20,665 nt of DNA, from assembly GCA_009695405.1 (NCBI GenBank), contig SIAZ01000026.1, positions 1 through 20,665 of the forward strand, in the 5' to 3' direction. Source of the stretch: Pedosphaera sp. (lineage in GTDB: Bacteria; Verrucomicrobiota; Verrucomicrobiia; Limisphaerales; UBA9464). The notes under the pieces are model-generated. The model ran no database searches, was not told where the DNA came from, and saw nothing but the letters and a program-made list of their open reading frames with translations. Shown here piece after piece: positions 1-6,883 of the stretch; within the stretch, counting starts at the first letter, position 1, and the number at the start of each line of letters is the position of its first letter. The translations under genes and the position numbers were made by a program.

Positions 1-2
1 CA

Positions 3-377
3 CGGACCGATTGGTCAGACAAAGGAAACCACAATCCCTTTGCGACCGTCGAAACGATGCTCTGGGCGACTAGCCAAGGCCAAAAATCACGGGTCGCTGA
101 CGTGGCAACTGCCGAAGCTCTTGTCGAAACTCGTTGGCCTTTATTTCCCTCGGAGCAAGCTCCCATCCAGACGGTGGGCGCAATCAATCTTCTCAGCTAT
201 TTTGAGAATCAGGAGGGCACAAGAGCGGTCGTCACCGCATTCGTTCGCGAAGACTTCATGCCCCCTCCCGGTGGGACAGCCTACAGTGTCAACAAGCTCA
301 TAGGGTGGCAATTGACCAAGTCGAACGACGGTTGGAGGATTTCGAAAAAACTGTTTTTCGACTTGGAAGGTGATTGA
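3..377 (+). CDS. 3' end of an unrecognised protein gene (5' truncated by window)
   Basis: An open frame runs from the first bases of the window to a TGA at 375-377, giving 124 residues without a start, so the gene begins upstream. The visible part has the composition of a real soluble protein. It contains a segment reading NPFATVETMLWATSQGQ near its beginning, and ends in a strand-rich tail (LIGWQLTKSNDGWRISKKLFF) that resembles the last strands of a small beta-rich domain. From memory, proteins with an ATxExxLWA-type motif followed by such a tail are frequent hypotheticals in Verrucomicrobiota, but I cannot name a family. The frame starting at position 40 in another phase is less protein-like and was not chosen. 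The first in-frame Met lies at 57, but coding clearly extends upstream of it. Function unknown. Confidence 0.65.
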   Translation, partial: RTDWSDKGNHNPFATVETMLWATSQGQKSRVADVATAEALVETRWPLFPSEQAPIQTVGAINLLSYFENQEGTRAVVTAFVREDFMPPPGGTAYSVNKLIGWQLTKSNDGWRISKKLFFDLEGD

Positions 378-568
378 GAGTAAGCGAACGCTAAACCCAT
401 AGTTCCCTAGTTAGCGAAAGCAGGATATTCCGCGATCGAAGGCGGGGGGAGAAAGGTCGACCGACCGGATTAGGCTTTCGCCGGTTTCTAGTTCCAAGGC
501 AGGAGTTTGGCAACGGTAGGGTTCGTTGCCTGTGGAATACGCTGCAACTCATCCGTCAACCCTGCCAA
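378..568. other. Non-coding stretch between partial gene and IS30 remnant
   Basis: No credible coding frame, RNA gene or strong hairpin is seen here. By position, the missing 5' part of the IS30 transposase should fall in the right half of this stretch. Translation of 480-568 gives no convincing match in any of the three + frames, so this part is either deleted or decayed beyond recognition. Confidence 0.4.
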
Positions 569-920
569 CCGTGCATTAACGAGTTGACGGTAAGGGGCTT
601 GCCTGCGCACCTGCGCAAGACCCTCACCTACGACAACGGTCGTGAAATAGCCCATCATGCCGCCTTCCCCATTGCCACCAAAGTCGCCGTTTACTTTTGT
701 GATCCAGCATAGCCCATGACAACGTGGCGCCGTTGAGAATATCAGCGGCCTTATCCGCGAATATTTCCCTAAAGGCATCGACTTTAATACGGTCACTAAA
801 TGCCAAATATCCAAGGCTGAGTGGCGACTCAATAACCGCCCTCGCGTCATGCTCTACGGTCAATCTCCTTTCGAAGTTTTTCAGGATATTATACACAAAA
901 ACAGTGCACCAACCGCTTGA
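569..920 (+). pseudogene. Decayed IS30-family transposase (C-terminal catalytic part)
   Basis: The + strand translation matches the C-terminal half of the IS30 DDE transposase. Frame 1 (611 onward) reads HLRKTLTYDNGREIAHHAA and then ATKVAVYFCDP, with the second catalytic Asp in DNG at 632-634. After one extra base near 707 the reading moves to another phase: SP, a TGA at 717-719 where the family has the Trp of SPWQRG, then QRGAVENISGLIREYFPKG, with the catalytic Glu at 735-737. It continues through LNNRPR and SPFEVF to a TGA at 918-920. The gene therefore carries at least one frameshift and one nonsense change and lacks its N-terminal HTH and first Asp. No terminal inverted repeats were identified. 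The antisense open frames at 488-850 and 624-896 are shadows of this relic. Confidence 0.8.
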
Positions 921-965
921 CGCCGAACTGTTTTGGGAGGCGATAGAATGGGTTGGTTGCGGTAG

Positions 966-1139
966 CTATGTTGGTTGTGTTGGATGAGTGATCCGTAGCC
1001 AGCGATAAATCGAAAGAGGATGAACACTCAGACTCGCAGCAAACTCAGTCTTCGAGAGTCCCTAGCTTTTAAATTCAGTGATTAGCAGTTGGATTTCAGC
1101 AAGACCCGGCCGCTTCCGAGACGGTTCAATTGAGTTCAT
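966..1139 (-). pseudogene. Decayed IS66 TnpA-like / transposase helix-turn-helix fragment
   Basis: Reading the minus strand from an ATG at 1139 gives MNSIEPSRKRPGLAEIQLL, then ITEFKS, a TAG at 1064-1062, then GLSKTEFAASLSVHPLS and IYRWLR, ending at a stop at 968-966. The pattern of basic N-terminus, amphipathic helix, SGLS-x-x-x-FA and then an LS-x-x-x-x-YRWLR recognition helix is typical of the small HTH accessory protein of IS66-type elements and of related transposase HTH domains. The in-frame stop in the middle and the abrupt end soon after the HTH indicate a broken remnant. It faces the IS30 remnant, and no TnpB or TnpC partner follows. An independent small HTH regulator is possible but less likely because of the internal stop. 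Confidence 0.5.
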
Positions 1140-1352
1140 CCGCGCAGGCTACAGCCAAGGAGGACGAATTGGGAACCATGGGGTTCGACGTACGCTTACA
1201 CACATCCGACTATGGCCGTTTTCATTTCAAGTCCGATTAAACCAGCAAACTAGGGTTTGTCGGGGAACTTTGAAACGGAAGGAGTTGAAGTGTACTCAGT
1301 GACGCCGCAGTCGCATCGATCGAACTAGCTGCGTCTTTAACAGATTAAACCA
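1140..1352. other. Intergenic region downstream of the five-gene operon
   Basis: Nothing here is convincingly coding; an open + frame over 1078-1302 has no recognisable features and crosses the HTH remnant in antisense. An imperfect dyad, GACGCCGC (1301-1308) with GCTGCGTC (1328-1335), lies just past the end of the operon. It could act as a weak terminator but has a 19-nt loop and no clear U-tract in the operon's direction. Confidence 0.3.
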
Positions 1353-4300
1353 CTAGCGGGCCGAGTTCCTTTTCCGCTTCTCGCCAGTCGCCAATGTCCA
1401 TACCGAAACAAAACCGTGATCATCAGCACCGACCGCCCAAACTCCATCCCAACTGACAGCCAAAGCCTGCAAATAATCGGGTACTGCGGTCAGGTCTCTT
1501 ACTTTTTCGCCGTTTCCACGCATAATCCGACCTCTACCGTCTCCGCCCATTGCCACAAATTCGCCGCTGACGCCCACGGATTGAAGGCCGGTGACCTCTT
1601 TACCAAAGCCATCGATATTTTTAGTCCGTTCGCCGGTTATCGGATTCCAAAGTTTAACAGTACCGTCCGCGCCTGCGGAGGCCACTACGCCCCCATCTGC
1701 GGCCCAAGCCACCCCCAACAGATGATGAGAATGCCCTTCGAGATTGATTCTTGGTCCGTCTCCCTTCACAGGAGTGATCCGTCCAAAACGATCCGTTCCG
1801 CCACTGAACAAGCGGTCGCCTCGTGGCGAAAACGCTACCGCTGTGACGCAATCGCTGTGCAGCATGCCAAAGTCGCGAACCAACGTGCCATTGCTACAAT
1901 TCCAAATCTTTAACTCTCCAGAACGTGATGGATCGCCACCGCCAGTGGCCAAATGCTGACCATCAGGACTGAAGGCAAGTGCGTTCACTCGATCGACAAA
2001 AGCACCCGGAGAACTCGACGTTTCGGCACCGCCCAAAATCAAGGATAATTCCCACGAACGGGATGCGTCGAGACGGAAAAGTTCCCCAGATCGAAGCTCG
2101 AAAAACTCTCGCCCCCCCAAAGACGCCACCGCCAGTGAAGCGGTAGAGCCTAGATCCACCGGAGTCCCGATTCGCCCAGATCTTGGTTCCCAACAAGCCC
2201 CGAGACCGTCCGCTCCTAGCACCAATAATGCCGTTCCTTCAGGAGATCCTACGACCACCGAGGGCACCTTTACAGCCGCTCGATCCTTCTCTAAGCCGAG
2301 TTCCTTGGAATCCGCCAGACTCCGGTCAATACGTCCAACCGCCGCTGCTGCATCCACTCGAGCCAATGACATTGACTCGACAACACGACTCACTGTCTTC
2401 TCGGCCAAAGTAACATCCTGAGTGCTGCCCTCTAGGGTAATTCGGGACTTCTCAATTTGCGTTTTAAGTGCCGCTACTGCCTTTTGTGTGGCGACTAGTT
2501 TTTCTTCAGCTTGTTTTTTACGCGGCGCCAATTCCGCTAGAGCTCGATCAGCCTCAGTCTTTTTACGCCCTGCATCATAGGCTTTCGTCGCCAAGTCTTC
2601 CAATGATTTAGCCGCTGCGGCACGGATTTCATCCGACTTCTTCCGCAATGTCTGACTTTCCAAAACGGCTGCTGCAGTCGCTGCTCGAAGAGGTACCAGC
2701 GAAAAAGCCGGACCATTAGTAGGTTGTCCTGCTAACAAACGCTCCAATTCAGACTTCAATTGATCCGCCAAAGCTGCCTGAGTCCGAGTAGCGGCATCGG
2801 TCTCGGCAACCAATTTTGCCGCCGCGCTCCCCTCCTTCAGTGCTGTCTCTGCTGTCCGCGATGCCCCAGTGATACGCTCCAAATCCTTAGCAGCTAAGTC
2901 ACGATCACGGACCGCAGTCGCCTCAGTCTCTGTTTCTTTCTTTAGATCTTGCTCCTGCCCAGCCAACGCCTTGACATGGCTCTCACGCTTCTCACGCATT
3001 TTTACCAAGGCCTCATCCGCTGTTTTCTTCGCCGCCTCTGCATCGGTGATCTGCTTTAATACCCGCTTTTGTTCGACTCGACTAAGTGCTAATTCGTCGT
3101 CCAAACGCCCTTGGCGAAGGGCTAAAAGCGGTGTTTGCCCAAAGCGACCTTCGATCTGCGGCTTTTCTCCAAACCGAACCTCTGCCGTTCCTCCGGTAGC
3201 AAGTGTGGCGACAAAACTCTTCCCCGACCCCAGTCGCCCTAACCGTACTACAGCTCCGGTTACAGCCACTTGTTGAGGGGCAGACTTTAAATCTGCTGGC
3301 CAAAGATTAATAATCCCTTCCGAATTCCCAGAAATCAACAACCCCACCGGCCCGGCTTCAGACGTCAGAGCTGTGATCTGCCCCTTGCCCCCTTCTAAAA
3401 CGGGCATCCGTTCTAACTCTGCCAAGGATGTCGCCGCAGAAAGGCCCTTTGTTCGATGAAAACGCTGAATACCGGCGGTGTCACCTGCAGCAACTGCCAA
3501 GGATGAATCGACTCCATACCAAGTGAGTGCCCTGACCCCGGCACCGACGGTCAGGTTCTGATTGCTCGAGGAATTAGTGAAAGAAGTACCCAAATGGACC
3601 ACGTAGACAGCCCCCGTCCCAGCGGTTGCGGCAAGCGACTGTCCGCTAGACGACCAAGAAAGGAGATTTCGACCTGGAGCCAGTCCTCCAGGAAGAGTCC
3701 AATTAGCCAAACGAAGACCATTGGTAACACTGCGCACTTCCAATCGGCCCTCAGAAGTTATTAAAGCAAAGCGATCCAGCTTCGGAGCCCATTCCGCAGC
3801 GACCCATTGGGGACCGGCGGGGAGAGACCACACGGAGCGCACTGAAACCGGTTGACGCCGCCAAAGTCGAACTTCTCGGAATCCGGCGGCGGCGAGCGTT
3901 TCATCATCTGGACTAAAGGCCAACGCACCTACGACGTCGCGCTGAGCGGCACCCTGCAAGGATGGATCGGTTAGTTGCCCTAGCTCGATCCCCGATTGAA
4001 TATCCTGCAAAATAATTCGGTTGGCCCGTCCTACCGCAGTCGTTTTACCGTCATGGGTCACGGCAACAGCAAAGCTTGATTGCCAATTAGTGGGAATCGC
4101 TTTCCAAAGAGGGGCCACCGTCAAGAGAGAATCGGTCTTGGCCCCTTGCCCAATCCAAGACCAGAGCACGGTTAACTCACTCGGGGTGAGTTCGCGGGCA
4201 TTGACCTTATTGTCCTTTGGGGGCATGACCAGATCTTCTACCTCGTGGGCCGCAGTTTTCAGAAGAAGGCTTGTTGCAGGATTTCCCGAAACCAATGCAG

Positions 4301-4559
4301 GCCCGGTCTCGCCTCCTTTCAACATTAACGCAGGGGTCTCTAAATTCAGACTCGCCTTGGAACGAGTCTGATTGTGACAAGGTAAACAATTCGCTTGGAG
4401 GATTGGCAAAACCTCCTTCTGAAAACTCACCGCAGAAGTTCTCTGAGTTTGCTCAAATGAAATCACCGTTCGCCCCGCCCCCAACGCTTGCGGTCCGATG
4501 GCCAATCCCCCCGCCAAACACACTCTAAAGCAAACAATCCACGATCGTTTAAAAGTCAT
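1353..4559 (-). CDS. Exported PSCyt1-type cytochrome c / WD40 beta-propeller protein with long central coiled coil
   Basis: A 1068-residue protein, last gene of the five-gene minus-strand operon. Its ATG (4559-4557) overlaps the TGA of the preceding gene by 4 bp (ATGA). Residues 1-29 form a Sec signal peptide. Residues about 45-145 form a planctomycete-type cytochrome c domain: the haem-attachment motif C58-L-P-C61-H62 is followed by GGETGPALVSGNP and a candidate axial Met in M112-P-P. Residues about 150-480 contain degenerate WD40 blades (LAFSPDDETLAAAG). Residues about 486-760 form a long Ala/Lys/Glu-rich coiled coil. Residues about 765-1065 form a second, better conserved WD40 group (NALAFSPDGQHLATGGG; SAGADGTVKLWNP). 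Domain order is known from Planctomycetota/Verrucomicrobiota proteins of unknown function. Role as a periplasmic redox or scaffold component is inferred. The protein looks complete and ends at TAG. Confidence 0.9.
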   Translation of the reverse strand: MTFKRSWIVCFRVCLAGGLAIGPQALGAGRTVISFEQTQRTSAVSFQKEVLPILQANCLPCHNQTRSKASLNLETPALMLKGGETGPALVSGNPATSLLLKTAAHEVEDLVMPPKDNKVNARELTPSELTVLWSWIGQGAKTDSLLTVAPLWKAIPTNWQSSFAVAVTHDGKTTAVGRANRIILQDIQSGIELGQLTDPSLQGAAQRDVVGALAFSPDDETLAAAGFREVRLWRRQPVSVRSVWSLPAGPQWVAAEWAPKLDRFALITSEGRLEVRSVTNGLRLANWTLPGGLAPGRNLLSWSSSGQSLAATAGTGAVYVVHLGTSFTNSSSNQNLTVGAGVRALTWYGVDSSLAVAAGDTAGIQRFHRTKGLSAATSLAELERMPVLEGGKGQITALTSEAGPVGLLISGNSEGIINLWPADLKSAPQQVAVTGAVVRLGRLGSGKSFVATLATGGTAEVRFGEKPQIEGRFGQTPLLALRQGRLDDELALSRVEQKRVLKQITDAEAAKKTADEALVKMREKRESHVKALAGQEQDLKKETETEATAVRDRDLAAKDLERITGASRTAETALKEGSAAAKLVAETDAATRTQAALADQLKSELERLLAGQPTNGPAFSLVPLRAATAAAVLESQTLRKKSDEIRAAAAKSLEDLATKAYDAGRKKTEADRALAELAPRKKQAEEKLVATQKAVAALKTQIEKSRITLEGSTQDVTLAEKTVSRVVESMSLARVDAAAAVGRIDRSLADSKELGLEKDRAAVKVPSVVVGSPEGTALLVLGADGLGACWEPRSGRIGTPVDLGSTASLAVASLGGREFFELRSGELFRLDASRSWELSLILGGAETSSSPGAFVDRVNALAFSPDGQHLATGGGDPSRSGELKIWNCSNGTLVRDFGMLHSDCVTAVAFSPRGDRLFSGGTDRFGRITPVKGDGPRINLEGHSHHLLGVAWAADGGVVASAGADGTVKLWNPITGERTKNIDGFGKEVTGLQSVGVSGEFVAMGGDGRGRIMRGNGEKVRDLTAVPDYLQALAVSWDGVWAVGADDHGFVSVWTLATGEKRKRNSAR

Positions 4560-6880
4560 TTCCCTGTCTCCGGTTTCGGGGGTGCTAGGACGGTCACCAC
4601 AAAAGGCTCAGAAAAAACCTGAAAACTTAGGTCCCGTGGTTTCGCTTTTTCTTCAGCTGCTTTCCGAACACTTTCGGCGGCTTTACGCTTTTCTTCAGCT
4701 TTCGGTTTGTCTGCAGCAGACGCCGCTCCGACCGCTTTTTCTGCCGCTTTAAAGGCGGTTTCTGCCGCAGTCAATGCTGCAACATTATTACGATATTTTC
4801 CTGCGACCGATCCCTGAAGCCATAACGTGTGCGTACCTGGCCCTAACTTCGTATCGGCCACACTCAAATCTAGGCTGGCTGTCACTGCCTTTTCTGGAAT
4901 CGCAATTTCTTTCGCTTTATCCAATCCACTCGACCCGCTCGGCTTCAAATTGAACGCCGTTTGAAATTCATCGCGTCGAGTTACTCTCAAGGGAAGCGTA
5001 ATCCGGCCGTCTGCGGCCACTTCCAGAGGTCGGCCTTCCCCAACAGAAATCGAAACTGGCACCGGTTCAGCTCGGATCACCGATAGAATCGCATCCCGGG
5101 TGATCCGTGACTTCGGCGAGTCAATATTAAAATCGGTAACCGGCCAAACAACCGAGGCGAACCGCGCCGCCCGAATCTTGTTTGACCCACCACCCGCCGC
5201 TGTTCCTGTTAAAGATAAGCGTCCTAACCCAGTGGCTCCAGCAGCTGCAGTGAAGAAAACAGTCCCCGTCGACGCCTCCTCAGAAATCCGGATTGGCATC
5301 GCTTTAACTCCCATCGGCAGTCCATCGACCTTCAGATCAATCGCTCCCTTAAATCCGTCCACACGGTTCACTACGACTTTCAACATCACTGTCTGCTCAG
5401 GACGAATAACCAAGGGCAAGACGGGCACCGAACGATCCTCCCCAATCCGCGGCAAAGGTGCGGCAAAGGCGACGAGAGAGAAGTCCGGAGTTTCTCGCCG
5501 AAGGCTCAACCGAAATGGCCACCGAGGTTGCCCCTTTGAAAGGTTAAATAAATCGTGCACCAGCACTCGATAAGCCCCCTCTTGGGAAGCTTCGAAGCGA
5601 ACTGAAGCGTCCCGCGTGGACAAGGGAAACTCTCGATCACCCGGATTGGCGTCGGTATCACCTAGTTCAGCAACATCTTCAGTTGAAGCCGTTTCCCCAG
5701 CCTTCTCTGGGGGCTTTTCTCGTTGGACAGTTCCGGAAGGATCACTCGGAAATCCAAGGCGTTCGGAAACCAATTCAATGCGCAAAACCTCTCCTTTAGC
5801 GGCTCGAAAAGTGACGCCGATATTTTCACCGCGACGCGGAAAAAATCCGACCGTATCCACCGGCGGCTTGATCGTGGTTAAACCGTTTGGAGAGAGGGTT
5901 ACTACCGAGCGAGTTCCGAGGGTGAACGGCAAGGGAATACGGTCTGCTCCACTCGGAGTCCAAATCCAAGTCCGACCTGACTCAACCAAATCCAAGGCGG
6001 CCGTTCGCCCAATCCATTCATTGCCACTCGACTTGAGGCTCTCAGTCGGGCCCAGCGTCACTGTTAACTGCTCCAAAGGAACTCCCTCTGCCGTCTTCAA
6101 TGCCGATAAGGTTCCGCCCGGTAAATTGCGTCCATAGACTACGACCTGATTGGTAACGGCCGGTTGCAAAATATCAGGCTGAACAAAATCGACTCGGGCA
6201 GAGGTTTCGACACTTAACCTAAAGCCGTACTCATCGCCTCCACGAAACTGTGAATCACTGAGCCTGAGATAAAGAGGTCCTGTTTCGACTGCCTTGAACT
6301 CAATCCAAGAGCGCCGCCGTGTCACCGCTAATTCCCGACCCTCAGGAGTTAGCACCGCTAGATCTGCTCCGAGTCGTGAGTCGAGTCCTGCGGCATCTAG
6401 GCGAATCCAAAGACTTTGACCTGCGTTGGCACTCAATCGAAACCAACTGAAAGAACTTGTTTTACTTTGGCCATTCACCGTTGTGCCCAACGGGAGATTG
6501 AAGGCTGTCTCCAGGGTGGTATTTGTTGAGGGCATAATGACCTCGGGAGTTCGCCCCACAGCAAATACTCGTGGATTTGAAATGCCAAAGCGGCCAACAA
6601 AACGGAGGTCGACTCGGCCCTCTGCTACCTCGGTTGGGACGATCACTTGAAAGCGATCGGTTGTGCCCGGTTTTAAATGAGCGATAATGCGAGGATCCGA
6701 AAAAACTAACCCTTCAGAATCTTCAAGATCAATTCCACCTACCTGAATTTCGTTGGTTGAATTCACCCGTGCTCCACTAGGGAAAACCCAGAGCAAACGA
6801 GAAACGGGTAATTGCGCGAACACTGGGAGCATCACAACCCCGAGTGCCAGCCCCCAAAATCCACAAAAAGCCAGCCGCAT
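4556..6880 (-). CDS. Secreted PPC-domain protein with Ala/Lys/Glu-rich C-terminal helix
   Basis: A 774-residue protein starting at ATG 6880, three bases after the stop of the upstream DUF1549/1553 gene, and overlapping the downstream cytochrome gene by ATGA. Residues 1-23 are a signal peptide (hydrophobic core, then VFAQ). Residues about 25-110 resemble an IPT/TIG-like beta domain (FPSGAR; LKPGTTDRFQVIVP). Residues about 120-225 fit a bacterial pre-peptidase C-terminal (PPC) domain, with SFSWFRLSANAGQSLWIRLD and TGPLYLRLSD. The rest is mostly beta-rich repeated domains, with a Glu/Asp-rich insert around the segment STEDVAELGDTDANPGD. Residues about 701-748 form a charged Ala/Lys/Glu helix, then a short beta tail. 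No catalytic motif is seen, so a binding or structural role on the cell envelope is inferred. In these phyla such proteins commonly sit beside DUF1549/DUF1553 and DUF1501 genes. Confidence 0.85.
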   Translation of the reverse strand: MRLAFCGFWGLALGVVMLPVFAQLPVSRLLWVFPSGARVNSTNEIQVGGIDLEDSEGLVFSDPRIIAHLKPGTTDRFQVIVPTEVAEGRVDLRFVGRFGISNPRVFAVGRTPEVIMPSTNTTLETAFNLPLGTTVNGQSKTSSFSWFRLSANAGQSLWIRLDAAGLDSRLGADLAVLTPEGRELAVTRRRSWIEFKAVETGPLYLRLSDSQFRGGDEYGFRLSVETSARVDFVQPDILQPAVTNQVVVYGRNLPGGTLSALKTAEGVPLEQLTVTLGPTESLKSSGNEWIGRTAALDLVESGRTWIWTPSGADRIPLPFTLGTRSVVTLSPNGLTTIKPPVDTVGFFPRRGENIGVTFRAAKGEVLRIELVSERLGFPSDPSGTVQREKPPEKAGETASTEDVAELGDTDANPGDREFPLSTRDASVRFEASQEGAYRVLVHDLFNLSKGQPRWPFRLSLRRETPDFSLVAFAAPLPRIGEDRSVPVLPLVIRPEQTVMLKVVVNRVDGFKGAIDLKVDGLPMGVKAMPIRISEEASTGTVFFTAAAGATGLGRLSLTGTAAGGGSNKIRAARFASVVWPVTDFNIDSPKSRITRDAILSVIRAEPVPVSISVGEGRPLEVAADGRITLPLRVTRRDEFQTAFNLKPSGSSGLDKAKEIAIPEKAVTASLDLSVADTKLGPGTHTLWLQGSVAGKYRNNVAALTAAETAFKAAEKAVGAASAADKPKAEEKRKAAESVRKAAEEKAKPRDLSFQVFSEPFVVTVLAPPKPETGK

Positions 6881-6883
6881 GAT

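Noticed and set aside
488..896. Two overlapping minus-strand open frames (488-850 and 624-896)
   Set aside because: They are antisense to the recognisable IS30 transposase remnant and have no protein features of their own.
1078..1302. Small + strand open frame of 74 residues
   Set aside because: It overlaps the minus-strand HTH remnant, lacks recognisable motifs and has no clear ribosome-binding site.
1301..1335. Strong intrinsic terminator after the five-gene operon
   Set aside because: The dyad is imperfect, has a 19-nt loop and lacks a U-tract on the relevant strand; only mentioned as weak.
5100..6137. Long + strand open frames opposite the PPC-domain gene (5100-5573, 5616-6137)
   Set aside because: They are antisense shadows of a well-supported gene with signal peptide and domain structure; composition is Arg/Ser/Pro-rich, as in typical shadow frames.
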